A stretch of DNA of 64,000 nt from Odobenus rosmarus divergens (GCF_000321225.1 NW_004450941.1:307840-371839), one strand, 5' to 3'; counted from the first letter of the stretch, positions 10,940 through 22,444 are shown. Notes: generated by a model from the letters alone, not told the origin. Numbers and translations are program-made.

Positions 10940-12590
10940 AACAGTATTGCTCTGATCCCATCTTGCTAAAAATCCATTAACCTCTATGAAATGTTACAGT
11001 TCTCCCATAAAAGAAATAGAGCACCTACACTGATATGATATGTAATGATCCACTACTGCTGACACCAATTACTGAACAGCTATAATGATGTATCTTTAAA
11101 CCAAACTCAGCCTAACAACCTCAAATCTGGACTTTCTCCTCTCAGTAGGCTAAGCAAATTCTAAGACCTTACCATTGCTCCTCCCATGCCCATTGTAAGG
11201 GCAGATACCCAGAATTCAAGTCTTTTAGGTAGCGCAATGCTGAGTCCATTGCCTTTTATACACTTTGAGAATATGTCTCTAATGGACCTTAGTGTCAGTC
11301 AACAGGACCTTTTTGAGAACATTAACCTCCTTCTCGCCCACCACCTGCTGAGGATGAGTCCAAGAAGAAATTGTCATCCCTGCATGAACAGTGTTGGACC
11401 TTCACCCTTTACCTAATAGCTACACTTAGCGCATAGCAAAAGGTCTGCATCCCTGCCCCCTTTCTACTTTTCAAGTGTCACTCAGAAGATGCAACAAAGG
11501 ATAAATCAGGAAAACTAAATATTTCATATATGCCACAATAAATCAGGTGACTTTTATGGACAGAAAGAAATTGGCACTAGACGCCATGGGGAGAAGATTT
11601 TAATACTTCATGCACTCCTGTTTTAATCAAATGGAAATTGTAATTTATGTTTAGGAACTATAAATATTACATTCTAGTTGATGTTGATTTGCATTTGGTT
11701 TCTGAGCAAATACAGCAGAATTATAGGAAACTGCAAAAAAAAAATCCCCCCAAATCTCTGCATTTTACATGATAAGAAGGCATTTTAATTGACTCTATGC
11801 TAAGATTAGTGGTTGACTATTACTGTAGTAGGTTAAAATTTAAAGCCCTGAAATTCCAGAAGAGGTGAAGTATTTGTATTTGGGATGTTTTCAGCTGTTA
11901 AAAGTCCAGTCTATTAAATTATATAATTTCTTCCACACCACAGAAATATTAGAAGGCCACTTGATGATAATAATGTATAATAGATTCTTTGAACTTAGTC
12001 ATCAGAGTAAAAATTATCCAGCAAGCTAAATAAAAACATCTTGACTTAATACAAATTACTCTGAGTATTTTGGGGACTGTATGAGAATTTTGAGTAGTTC
12101 CATTCCCATCTCCCAACCTGTGAACTTGTGTGAATGAATTTACCCCATCAATCTATTACTTGACTTTGTTCATTGACCATTATACCTTGAAGTCACCAAC
12201 TCACAGTCTAGGCAACGCATAATTAAACCAGCAAAGTTGTAAAGAATGTTGAACATAAGAATTACTGAATGAAGGGCCCAGATTTTTATATGTGTGCATA
12301 AAACGTTCAGATTCTGTATTTTTACTCTGACATGTTATTCTCAGTTTATGAGGTCAAATCACTTGGGAAATGTGCTGGAATATGTATGCTCTAGACTGTA
12401 TGTGAAAGAATACAACAAATTTACAGTTTTACCAGTTGCTCTTTTACTCTTTCACATTTATTGTTTTTGCGAATTACCAAAGTGATATGTATCATTGTGA
12501 GAAAATCCAAAAGGGTATGATATGAAATGAGAACTACCCCCCTTCCATCTCATCTCATTCTAGTGAAACTTTGTAATTGGAAGTTACTAT
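10940..12590. other. Repeat-poor island of about 1.65 kb
   Basis: No SINE, LINE or LTR landmark is recognisable over 1.65 kb, unusual for this window. No credible exon is seen: the largest frame (11186-11416, plus, 76 codons) has no motif and no clear splice context. It could be ordinary unique DNA or hold conserved noncoding sequence; cross-species alignment would decide. Confidence 0.5.
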
Positions 12591-13565
12591 TGTTAATGGC
12601 AAGTTCTGATTATCCTTCTGCAAGGTTTTCTATGCATTCTTTTTTCTATTTTTCTTTCTATCTTTCTTTTTTCACTTTTTAAAAATCTTAATACATTATG
12701 GGCACCTTTCTACATTGGTATAGAGAGAATTATCAAGTTCTCACTCATATTCCTTATTATGTGTATTAATATTTTACTTACTTTCCTTTTGACTGGAAGT
12801 TGGACTGTTTTTAATTTTTATTAAAACCAATGATCCATGTAAGTATAATTTTGCATAATTTTGTATTTTTAAAGTATAGTTATTTAAGAGTAAAATTGCT
12901 ATGCACAGTGAAAATATTTATGAATACTGCTAAATTATCCTGTAAAGCTATGCAGATTTACATTAGTATCAAAAGTATATGTGGGTTCATTTTTCCTACA
13001 CTCTTACCATCCAATGTATATTACAAATCTATATTTTTTGGCAAATCTGAAGGTTAAGAAATTATATCTATAACTATTTTAATTTTAACAGTATTTGGCT
13101 ACCCTCCAAATGATTGCTAGGCATTTTTATATATTCTTCAGTCAATTTTTGTTCATACTGTGTGAATTGTTTCTTTTATTTTATAGATGATCTTTATATA
13201 TTGTGGTTTTCTATCCTTTGTTACATATGTTTCAAATAGATTCTTGTATTTGTTGTTCTCTCATCATAGTTTGCAGATTTTTTCAAACCAAGATTTGTAG
13301 TCTATCTTACCAAATCTATCAGTTTCTTTATTATTTCTGAGATTGTCATGTCTTTTGCTTGGGAAATCCTTTCCCACAGCATAATTAAAATAAACCTATA
13401 TATTCTTCTATTACATTTATATTTTTAAATATTATATTATATATATTTATATATATATATATATATAAACATATATTCCATCTATCTGGAATCTTTTATG
13501 TGAATGGTATGAGGTAAATATACAACTTTTCTCCCTTCTTAGTTGTGTAGATGTAGTTGATTTAA
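12590..13565 (-). mobile_element. Old LINE-1 3' end with ORF2 C-terminus, minus
   Basis: The lower part matches the 8600-9035 family. The upper part is reversed ORF2 3' sequence (..tagatgatctttatatattg.., ..aaatcctttcccacagca.., ..tatctggaatcttttatgtg..). Many substitutions and small indels mark an ancient copy. It contains the (TA)n run at 13427-13467. Confidence 0.65.
13427..13467. repeat. (TA)n low-complexity run
   Basis: Alternating TA over about 40 bases inside the old L1. Capable of cruciform or slippage. Confidence 0.9.
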
Positions 13566-13639
13566 AATAATATTCTTATCATATATTAAATTCTCTAATA
13601 TTTACTAATCCATTTCCATCTTCCCTGATCTGTTCCAGT

Positions 13640-14640
13640 GGTCTCATTTATTTATTCATTCATTCCAAAGTATTTATTGAATATCTAACACTGTTCTAGG
13701 CACATGGGATATGTTGGTAACAAAACTACACATGTAACATAGATATTTTTAAAAATATTGTTCTGATCACAATATGGAGAAGATATTATGGGAAGAAAGA
13801 CCAGTTAGGAAGCCATTGCAGGATACTAGGCTAGAGATGATATTGGTTTGAAGTAGATGTTTCATGTTAAGCCAAAGAGAAGTATATTAATTGAAGTGAA
13901 ACTTAGTAGGTAAAATAAATGTGATGTGAGGTGGATTACAATGGGGCTTGAAGATGAATATAACTTCTAGTTTCTGGCTTGGTGATCACTGATATAAAGA
14001 AAGTAGGAGAGGACCAAGTTTGGAAGGGCAGGTTATGAGGTATGTTTGAAATATGTTGACTTTGAGGTACTTACATGTGTTGACTTTTTGATGCCTATTA
14101 GACATCTAGGAAGGCATTATACAAGAAGTTGAAATTTCAGGTTTGGAGTTCAGAGGAGAAGCTAGATGGATAGATAGATTTGTAAGTAGCCTACAAACAG
14201 GTAGTAATTGAGATCATGCTAGGTATGAAATTTCCTAGGGAGAGTAATTAGATAAATAAAAGGAAAGGGCCTTGGTCTCAAACTTGAAATCTTCAACAAT
14301 TAATGATCAGATGGAGAAGGATGAAACTTCAGATGAGACGCTGGAGTGTTTAAAGGGGTAGGAATAGAATTAAGAATGTGGGCACTCTGAAAGTCAAGAA
14401 ACAAAGAATAGTTTAAAAACTGAGTATCAGATGTTACTGAAATACCAACCAAAGGGATAACTGAGAAATGTCCATTGGTTTTGATGGAATAAATGTCATT
14501 GGTGACCTTAGGGCATTTTTGGTGGATTTTTTGTGACAGAGTCCATATGAAGTGACTGGAGGATTGAGTAAAAGATGAGGAATTGGAAATGTTTTTTTTA
14601 GTTTTTTGAGAAGTTTCACTGTGAAGGAGAGGAGAATAGT
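13640..14640 (-). mobile_element. L2 3' portion, minus, degraded
   Basis: Starts with the reversed 3' end (aaagtatttattgaatatct, gttctaggcacatgggatat). Reversed L2 ORF2 landmarks follow: agttaggaagccattgcagg, tgcctattagacatctagg and cattggtgaccttagggc. Internal deletions are evident. It is followed 190 bases later by a second, longer L2 in the same orientation. Confidence 0.65.
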
Positions 14641-15089
14641 GCTGGTGGTAGGAAATGTGAAATCATTATTTACTTTTTTTCCCCAAATGATGGAAAGACT
14701 GTCAACTTATCTCAGTAGATATAAAAAAGTATAGCTTAGGTATTGGAAATAACAAGAAAAATAAAGCATTATTTTATTACATTTTATGACATTAAGGGAA
14801 GGAAGGCAACCAGTTATATCTGGATAGACTCATACATTCTAGAAATTTTTATTGAGCAATTACTCTATGATAGGCAGTGTTCTAGGTGTTGGGCTGTATT
14901 AGTGAATAAAACAGAGAATCCCTACCCTCATGGCATTTATTTTGTAGTTGGGAGACAATAAAAATCACCAGTAATTAAATTATTTAGCTGGTATAAAATG
15001 GTGGCCAGTGCCATGAAGAAAAATAAGATTGTAAAAGATGGATAAGGAAAGCCAGATTGGAGACTATGGTTATTAAAATGGTAATCAAG

Positions 15090-15288
15090 GGGTGCCTGTG
15101 TGGCACAGTCAGTTGAGTGTCCAATTCTTGGTTTCAGTTCAGGTTGTGATCTCAGGGTTGTGAGATAGAGCCCTATATCGGGCTCTGTGCTCAGCACAGA
15201 GTCTGCTTAAGACTGTCTCTCCCTCTCCCTCTGCCCCTCGCCCCTGCTCTCTCTCTCTCTCAAATAAATAAATAAATCTTTAAAAAAT
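15090..15288 (+). mobile_element. CAN-SINE, plus, inside L2
   Basis: Older 'aattcttggtttcag' subtype with complete head and tail. Perfect TSD aaaatggtaatcaag at 15075 and 15289. Confidence 0.96.
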
Positions 15289-15953
15289 AAAATGGTAATC
15301 AAGAAAGGCCTCACAGACAAGGTAACATTTGAACAAAGACCTAATAGAGCAGGTAAAGGAGAACATAATGGGAATATCTGGGAGAGGACCATTCCAGGAA
15401 GAGGCGAGAACATGTTCAAAGGCCTTGTGGTGGAAGTACGCCTGCTATGTTTGAGAAACAGTAAGCAAGTAAGCAGTGCAATGAACAGGGAGAAAACTGG
15501 TAGATGATGAAGTCATCTTCTTGAGTCTTGAGGCCATTTTACAGAGTTGGCTTTTATTCTGAAGGAGATGGGGAGTCATCAAAGAGTTAAAGCAGAGGGG
15601 TGACATGATCTGATTTATATTTTTAATAAGATTATGATGACCAATATGCTGAGAATATATTGTATGGGGGCAAGGATGGAGGGAACCCCATTTAGGTAGC
15701 TACTGTAAAAATCAAAGTAAGAGATTGTAGTGGTATGGAGCAGGATGAGAGTGGTGAAAGTATTGAAAACTGGTTCAATTCTGAATATATTTTAAAGTAA
15801 AACCAACAGATTTGCCTCATAGATTCAATAAAGGATGTGAGAGAAAGAGATGACTCCAGGAATTTGGCCTGTTCAAATGTAAAGATGAAATTGCCATCAA
15901 CTGAGATGGAAGGAATTGCAGGAGCAGGTTTGGGGTGAATACCAGGAACATTC

Positions 15954-16157
15954 TTTTTTTCTTTTTTTAAGACTTTATTTATTTATTTAGTTGTCAGAGA
16001 GAGTGAGCACAAGCAGGGGGAGCGGTAGGCAGAGGGAGAGGGAGAAGCAGGCTCTCCGCTGAGCAGGGAGCCCGATGTGGGGGCCCAATCGCAGGATCCA
16101 GGATCATGACCTGAGCCAAAGGCGGATGCTTAACCAACTGAGCCACCCAGGCGCCCC
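15954..16157 (-). mobile_element. CAN-SINE, minus, inside L2
   Basis: Poly-T tail side, purine-rich block, and reversed head cacccaggcgcccc. Flanked by a diverged repeat, aggaacattctttt / aggcactttcttt. Confidence 0.95.
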
Positions 16158-16496
16158 AGGCACTTTCTTTAAGAATGCGAAGTTTATGGTGATTGTTAGT
16201 ACAGATGACAAGTATATAGTTTGGATGATATAAGAGTGAAGATTTCGCTAAAGGCTGGGTTGTCAATAAACATTTGGATTTTTCCAGTGTACAAAATTTA
16301 ATTATGGTCATAAAATTTTATGAAATCATCAAGGAAGTTAAGTACTTAAAAATATTTCAAGACTGGGACACTCCAACATTAAGAGAACAAGAACATGAGG
16401 ATGAAAGAAGATAGAGATTAAGAAGGAGTGCTTAGAGATGTAGAAAGATAACCAAGAGTATTGGCTCCAAAAACCCAGTAAGAAAGTGTTTTGAGG

Positions 16497-16691
16497 GGCG
16501 CCTGGGTGGCACAGTCAGTTGAATGTCTGACTCTTGGTTTCAGCTCAGGTCCTGGTCTCAGGGTTGTGGGATCAAGTCCCATGTCGGGCTCCATGCTCAG
16601 TGGGGAGTCTTCTTAGGATTCTCTCTCTCCCTCTATCTCTCCCCTCCAAATAAATAAATAAATAAATCTTTTTTAAAAAAAAAAAAAAGGA
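16497..16691 (+). mobile_element. CAN-SINE, plus, first of a tandem pair
   Basis: Older subtype (ctgactcttggtttcagc). Left TSD agaaagtgttttgagg at 16481. Its partner TSD (aggaagtgttttgagg) lies only after the second SINE, at 16925, so the second copy landed in this one's A tail. Confidence 0.95.
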
Positions 16692-16924
16692 CGGGCGCCT
16701 GGGTAGCTCACTTGGTTGGGCATCTGCCTTCTGCTCAGGTCATGATCCCAGAGTCCTGGGATGGAGCCCCGTGTCGGGCTCCCTGCTCAGCAGGATCCTG
16801 CTTCTCCTTCTCCTTCTGTAGCTCCCCCTCTTTGTGCTCTAGCTCTTGGTCTTTCTCTCTCTCTCTCTCTGTCAAATAAATAAGTAAAATCGTTTTTAAA
16901 GATGAAAAAAATAAAAAATAAAAA
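16692..16924 (+). mobile_element. CAN-SINE, plus, inserted in the tail of the previous SINE
   Basis: Younger subtype (atctgccttctgctcagg) with complete head, CT block and a long mixed A tail. It is enclosed between the tail of the older SINE and that SINE's right TSD, so it is the later arrival. Confidence 0.95.
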
Positions 16925-17549
16925 AGGAAGTGTTTTGAGGAGGGGAAAGTTAGCTTTTTTTTTTTTTTTAAGTTTTCAGCTTTTACTTGCTGCTGGGTCA
17001 AGTATGTTGATAATTGAGAATTGACCACTGAGTTTAGCAACATGAACATCATTAGTGATTTTGGCAAGACCTTTTTCAGTGAGTTGGTGAAGATGCAAAC
17101 CTGACTGGAATGAGTTCAAAAGAGAATGAAGTAAGAGGAATTACAGATAGTGATGGGGCCAGAAAAATGTGGAGATATCTAGAGGGAGAAGGAGAGTCAA
17201 GAAAAAAATATTTTTCTAAGGTGTGAAAAATGACAGCTTGTTTGTGTCCTGATGGGGAAGTCTGATAAGTAGGGAAAATTGATAATGCAGGGGGAAAAGG
17301 GAGGGATTTACTGGAATAGTCACCTTACTTAAGTGAGAGATGATAAGATCTAGAGCATAATGGAGGGTTTGGCTTAAAAATGAGCACAAATATTTTATCC
17401 ATATCAATAGGAGAGAAATAAAAATATATGCACTCAGCTTCATGGAGAGATGTGATTCAGGATTGTGGAAGTCCTCTTCTGATTAGTTCCATTTTCTCAG
17501 GAAAGTAGTAAGCAAGGTCATGAGTATGAGGTTAGAAGAGTAGGTATTG

Positions 17550-17726
17550 GGGCGCCTGGGTGGCTCAGTTGGTTGGGTGCCTGCCTTCAGCTCAGATCAT
17601 GATCCCAGGTTCCTGGGACTGAGTCCCACATTGGGCTCAGTGCTCAACATGGAGTCCGCTTCTCCCTCTGCCTGGTTCTCTCTCTCTGACAAATAAATGA
17701 GTAAAATCTTTAAAAAAAAAAAAAAA
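17550..17726 (+). mobile_element. CAN-SINE, plus, inside L2
   Basis: Head gggcgcctgggtggctcag, shortened CT block, A tail. TSD agagtaggtatt on both sides (17537, 17727). Confidence 0.96.
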
Positions 17727-18450
17727 GAGTAGGTATTAGAATTTTAAAGAGGGAGACAAGAAGGTATAAAGGGATTATCGAATGGAGTAGAGAAATGAGC
17801 GGAGTAGAAAATGTGATAATGTTCTAAGTTAGTGTTAAGGACTCATTTGAGGTGAGTTGTCACAAATTTAAAGTCAGAAAAATCAGCATAGTTATATGTT
17901 TTCCCACAGCCACATTCTGCTGTAAATGGTTAGACAGAGTAAGTGGTGATCTGGCTTACCAGGTTGTGAATTTGCCCTGAGAACACAATGAAGCAAGAGA
18001 AGGCTAAAATAAGTTTCAGGACTATATAAGAAAGTGATCATAGTGATGGGCCATGGAATTTAAAAGAGGGTGAGGGAGGAAAGGAAGACATCAAAGGGTG
18101 GAAGGCAGTGAAAAGGTGTTAGTATCAATGAATTGGAGATACTGGTGAGTCAAAGGATCACTGAAATCAGGGAGCTGAAATAGGGAGAGTCGTCTTGACA
18201 GTTGGAAGGTCATGGTTGGAAAGCAGGATGCCTGCAACTAGTATTATGGAGGAGTTGTATTGATTGATAATGACAATATAGGAGATAAATGGCTAAAACA
18301 GGATTGAGTAGATGAGGAGAGAAGTCAAAAAATTACAGTTTATTAGGATTATCATCTATGTGGATATTGAAATCACCAGTAATTGTGACAGAAGTAGTGT
18401 TGGAGAAAACGTCCAAGAGCCAAAAACAACACTCTTCTAAGACTAGAGGA

Positions 18451-18653
18451 GGGGCGCCTTGGTGGCGCAGTCAGTTGAGTGACTGACTCTTGGTTTTGGC
18501 TCAGGTCGTGATCTCAGGGTCATAATATTGAGGCCCTCATCGGGCTCTGCACTCAGCGGGGAGCCTGCTTGAGATTCTCTCTCCTTCTTCCTCTGCCTCT
18601 CCTGCTCATGCTCTCTTTCTCTCTCTAAAATAAATATTTCTTAAAAAAAAAAA
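18451..18653 (+). mobile_element. CAN-SINE, plus, inside L2
   Basis: Older subtype with a ggcgcag variant in the A-box region (ttggtggcgcagtcagttg). Full CT block and A tail; the flanking gagga motif may be a short TSD. Confidence 0.94.
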
Positions 18654-18830
18654 GAGGAAAATGACCTAGAATATCAGCAGGTGTCTGTTATAAGGAAGGA
18701 CAGAGGTGGTATAGCCTGATGAGTTGAGATTAAAAGTTCAGGGGTTATGGGTGAGTGAAAGGAATAATAATCTGAAGATGTCAAGGAGGAACTCACTTTC
18801 TAACTTAAAGGTATAAGAAGTGTGAGCAAG

Positions 18831-19024
18831 AGGGGCCCCTGGGTGGCTCAGTCAGTTAGCCATCCAACTCTTGATCTCAGCTCAGGTCTTAATCTCAGCG
18901 TCATGAGTTCAAGCCCCATATTGGGTTCCACACCTCATATGGAGCCTACTGATAGATAGATAGACAGATAGATAGATAGATAGATAGTAAGATAGATAGA
19001 TAAAAAGAAGGAAAGAAAGAAAGA
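18831..19024 (+). mobile_element. CAN-SINE, plus, tail converted to tetranucleotide repeats
   Basis: SINE head and body as usual (catccaactcttgatctc). The CT block and tail are replaced by (GATA)n then (GAAA)n. TSD aagaagtgtgag at 18815 and 19025 confirms the edges. Confidence 0.92.
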
Positions 19025-19028
19025 AAGA
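18950..19028. repeat. (GATA)n / (GAAA)n microsatellite
   Basis: About 12 GATA-like units with a few interruptions, followed by several GAAA units, grown from the SINE tail. Likely variable between individuals. Confidence 0.93.
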
Positions 19029-19706
19029 AGTGTGAGAGAGAGTACAATCACCAGAAAGAAGGCTATAAGGGCCATGGTGTCATTAGGGGAGAGCCAGTTT
19101 CTCTTTAGAGCAAGAAGCTTAAGGAAACGTACACAGAAGAAGTTAAAGATATGGGGGATTTTTGCTGATGATATATATTGAGATCTGGGAGGCAAAGTTG
19201 TATGTCTTCAGGAGTTCAAAGGGGGAAGTAATAGGGGTCAGAATTAGGGGTTTACTGAGAAATATAAGGATTAGAATCCAGGAAATTAAGTGTCCTAGGA
19301 GATGTGGCTGCTTATTGGAACTGACATAAATAAATGAAGAGTATAGTAAGATTAGTCCTGGTTGTCTAAAGGCAGAATGATGGGAGTAGGGGAGGGATGA
19401 GTGTCTTACTAGGAGCATACAGGAGGATGTTACTTTTTTATGTAACTTCTTTCAATGGAAATTTGGAGACTAGAGGAGGGGCAGTCTTCTCTGGAGCACA
19501 TGGGGATTCAGGGCTTCCTCTTATATAAACAATAGGAGGAATCCAAGGACAAAATGGTTTAATCCTGAGATTAGTAGCTCTGGGGTTCCCTCTTGTTTCC
19601 TAAAGATGTATGCAGGTGGTGTGCCTACAGGGTGAAGGTAGTGTTTGCCCTTGACTTTCAGATCATAAAGGTCATAAAAAAGGTAGTTATAAAAAAAGTA
19701 AAGATT

Positions 19707-19899
19707 GGGGTGCCTGGGTGGCTCAGTCAGTTAAATGTCTGCCTATGGCTCAGGTCATGATCTCAGGGACCTGGGATCGAGCCCCACACCAGGCTCTCTG
19801 CTCAGCTGGGAGTCTCCTCCCTCTCACTCTCCCTCTGTGCTTTCCTTCTCTCTCTCTCTCTCTCAAATAAATAAATAAAATCTTAAAAGAAAAAGAAAA
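19707..19899 (+). mobile_element. CAN-SINE, plus, with 14 extra bases before the head
   Basis: Complete head-to-tail SINE. The TSD aaaaggtagttataa is found at about 19678 and 19897. On the 5' side, aaaaagtaaagatt lies between TSD and head, so the inserted cDNA seems to carry extra 5' bases, or the TSD call is off. Confidence 0.92.
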
Positions 19900-19919
19900 G
19901 GTAGTTATAATTAAATGAT

Positions 19920-20245
19920 CTGAAACTAAAAAGGGAATAAATAAAGCTATAGTAAGGGAAGGAGGCTTATGTAAAAAATACAAGGAGAAGCATGCAACCA
20001 ATGACAAACACAGGAAAGTTCCAGAAAGGCTAACTTCCAAGAATTTCTGAATCCATGGAAGTTCCACATATGAACAGAAAGGTCTTTGTAGAAAGACGTG
20101 GACGAAGAGGAGATATAGTGATGGCATAGAGTCAACACACTCATGACCTGGAACAGATTGTATTTATTTTCATTTTATTTTAGCAAATGCTGAGTTCACT
20201 GTGGTGGTGGTAGAGAGATAAATAAAACATAGAATCTGTTTTCAA
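19920..20245. other. Unique-looking DNA, possibly remote L2 5' end
   Basis: No landmark recognised. It continues the A/G-rich style of the reversed L2 and could be its 5'UTR. Minus-strand frames here (125 and 65 codons) mix this DNA with SINE translation. Confidence 0.35.
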
Positions 20246-20460
20246 CATTTATTCATACAACAACTATCTCCCTAACATGAACCAGACACTGTCTTTCAAC
20301 CTGAAGATAAATTGATGAACAAAACATACCTAAGCACTGTTGTCCTAAAGCTTACAGCATAGCACAAGAAACAGATCTTTATCAAACGTAGAAATAAATA
20401 TTAACTTACAAAGAGCACATTTTGACACAGGCTGTGAAACAGATAATCATTAGTGCTTTT
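20246..20460 (-). mobile_element. L2 3' end, minus
   Basis: Reversed 3'-end landmarks in order: aacatttattcatacaacaa, gaaccagacactgtctttca and gatgaacaaaacatacctaa. Diverged copy of about 200 bases. Confidence 0.6.
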
Positions 20461-20474
20461 TAAACTTTCTACCT

Positions 20475-20677
20475 GGGGCGCCTGGGTGGCTCAGTCTGTT
20501 GGGCATCTGCCTTCGGCTCAGGTCATGATCCCGAGGTCCTGGGATCGGACCCTGCACTGGGCTTCCTGCTCGGTAGGGAGCCTGCTTATCTCTCTCCCTC
20601 TGCCTGCAGCTCCCCCGCTTGTGTTCTTTCACTTGCTCTCTGTCAAATAAATAAATAAAATCTTTAAAATATAATAA
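20475..20677 (+). mobile_element. CAN-SINE, plus, full length
   Basis: Young subtype (atctgccttcggctcagg). Perfect TSD taaactttctacct at 20461 and 20678. Confidence 0.97.
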
Positions 20678-20861
20678 TAAACTTTCTACCTACCTTCATC
20701 ACAAAACACCTTTGGGACCCACCCAACTCACTTGAGTAGTACTTTACTGTACAATTAATTGGCAACTAGAGGGTATATCTGAATCTTCAGAGCAGGCAGA
20801 ACTAGTTAGAAAAAGTTCTTTCCTCTGGTGATTCTGTACTCCATTTGATGTGTGCCTCCAC

Positions 20862-21580
20862 CTAGAAGAAATATTATGCTAGGCGAAATAAGTCAATCAG
20901 AGAAAGACATGTATCATATGACCTCACTGATATGAGGAATTCTTAATCTCAGGAAACAAACTGAGGGTNNNNNNNNNNNNNNNNNNNNNNNNNNNNNNNN
21001 NNNNNNNNNNNNNNNNNNNNNNNNNNNNNNNNNNNNNNNNNNNNNNNNNNNNNNNNNNNNNNNNNNNNNNNNNNNNNNNNNNNNNNNNNNNNNNNNNNNN
21101 NNNNNNNNNNNNNNNNNNNNNNNNNNNNNNNNNNNNNNNNNNNNNNNNNNNNNNNNNNNNNNNNNNNNNNNNNNNNNNNNNNNNNNNNNNNNNNNNNNNN
21201 NNNNNNNNNNNNNNNNNNNNNNNNNNNNNNNNNNNNNNNNNNNNNNNNNNNNNNNNNNNNNNNNNNNNNNNNNNNNNNNNNNNNNNNNNNNNNCTGAGGA
21301 GGAGACGAACCATGAGAGACTATGGACTCTGAGAAACAAACTGAGGGTTCTAGAGGGGAGGGGGGGTGGGAGGATGGGTTAGCCCGGTGATGGGTATTAA
21401 AGAGGGCACGTTCTGCCCTGGGAAGAGCACTGGGATAGAGTCAACACACTCTAATCATTAAATGATTAAATGGAGCACTGGGTGTTATACGCAAACAATG
21501 AATCATGGAACACTGCATCAAAAACTAATGATGTAATGTACGATGATTAACATAAGATAATAAAATAAAATTAAAAAAAA
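20862..21580 (+). mobile_element. Young LINE-1 3' end (carnivore type), plus, with assembly gap
   Basis: End of ORF2/3'UTR (atattatgctaggcgaaata, cagagaaagacatgtatcat), then 325 Ns, then the second half of the 3'UTR (gaaccatgagagactatgga, the G-rich tract, gtgttatacgcaaac). The A-rich end is at 21555-21580. An odd insert of about 50 bases at about 21413-21467 breaks the usual sequence before 'ggagcactgggtg'. Confidence 0.9.
20969..21293. other. Assembly gap, 325 N
   Basis: Run of N between two halves of an L1 3'UTR. In the intact copy at 24756-25225 the matching span is about 200 bases and contains a G-rich tract. Confidence 1.
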
Positions 21581-21589
21581 GAAATGTGC

Positions 21590-22224
21590 ACTAAATAGTC
21601 CTAGTAAAGCAGAGACAGGGGATTAGAGAATTATATTAGAATTTGGTTACAAGTAATGGGTCTGAATTAAAATGAAATCTATTGGTTCAAGTAACTGAAA
21701 TGTGCAGGAATTTTTTTAAAGGACTAAAAATAAATGAAAAAATATCAGCTGGGTCCAGAGCTAGATGTTCAGATCATGTCTTCAGAGATGTCTCTGTTTC
21801 TATCACTTGACTCTGTTTTCCTTAGTGTTGCCTTTACTCACTGTCGGCTCTACCAATTTGTGAGACGCATGATCACCAGAAGCTTTAGGGCTGTATCCTA
21901 ACTGTTTGGCAATTCCAGTGAAATGTATCAGCATCTTTCCTGTTATTTCAGCCTAAATCTCAGTATTATCTTGGGTTCAGACCAGTTTGATCGACGTGTC
22001 TATGTCCAAAACAATCATCACTACCACCAGGGTATAGGATATGCCAATTAGCCAGATCATACACCCACCCCTTGAGTCGAATAATGGGTTCTGTCTCATG
22101 GGAAACCCTAAAAACTGATGTGAAATGTCAGTTCTCCAGAGTGAATCTGAAGTTCTATTATTAGAACAGTGGGGAATGGCTGATAAATAGGCAAAAACAA
22201 TTGATGTCACTTATAGAAGACTTC
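21590..22224. other. Unique-looking DNA
   Basis: About 630 bases with no recognisable element. The minus-strand frame at 21977-22210 (77 codons) has no motif and no exon-like context. Confidence 0.4.
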
Positions 22225-22345
22225 CAAAAAGTGATGGCACTAGATCTGGGCTTGGAAAGATGGCTAGGAGATGAGGAGGGATGAAAAGGTCATTCCAGAT
22301 TCAGGAAACAGCATGGGTAATGGCATGTGAACCGAAAAAGCACAG
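22225..22345 (-). mobile_element. L2 fragment, minus
   Basis: gggcttggaaagatggctag, aaggtcattccagattcagg and aaacagcatgggtaatggca follow the order of the reversed L2 3' region (GGCATTCCAGGCAGAGG-type landmark). Confidence 0.5.
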
Positions 22346-22444
22346 AGGCTTCCAGTTCAGTTCAATGTACTGAGCATTCACGTCCACCTTCCTTCCCTCC
22401 AGAGACACCACACATATGAGTTAAAGAATGCAAAAAGCAAATGT

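Larger units (their letters stand above)
14825..19660 (-). mobile_element. Near-full-length L2, minus, carrying six SINEs
   Basis: The reversed 3' end is at 14825 (tttttattgagcaattactc, tgttctaggtgttgggctg). Reversed ORF2 then follows in collinear order: 15310 (cctcacagacaaggtaacat), 15590 (ggggtgacatgatctgattt), 17010 (aattgaccactgagtttagc), 17480 (ctcttctgattagttccatt), 17940 (tggtgatctggcttaccagg) and 18365 (atattgaaatcaccagtaat). The endonuclease region encodes NWLSPNDTMA on the minus strand at about 19090, matching the ETWLSP.DT motif of L2/CR1 endonucleases. After removing the SINEs about 3.3 kb of L2 remains, close to the family's full length. L2 died before the main eutherian radiation, so such length is uncommon. 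All frames are broken. Confidence 0.7.

Noticed and set aside
20914..21339. 141- and 129-codon frames over the N run
   Set aside because: They are made almost wholly of unknown bases and are artefacts of the gap.
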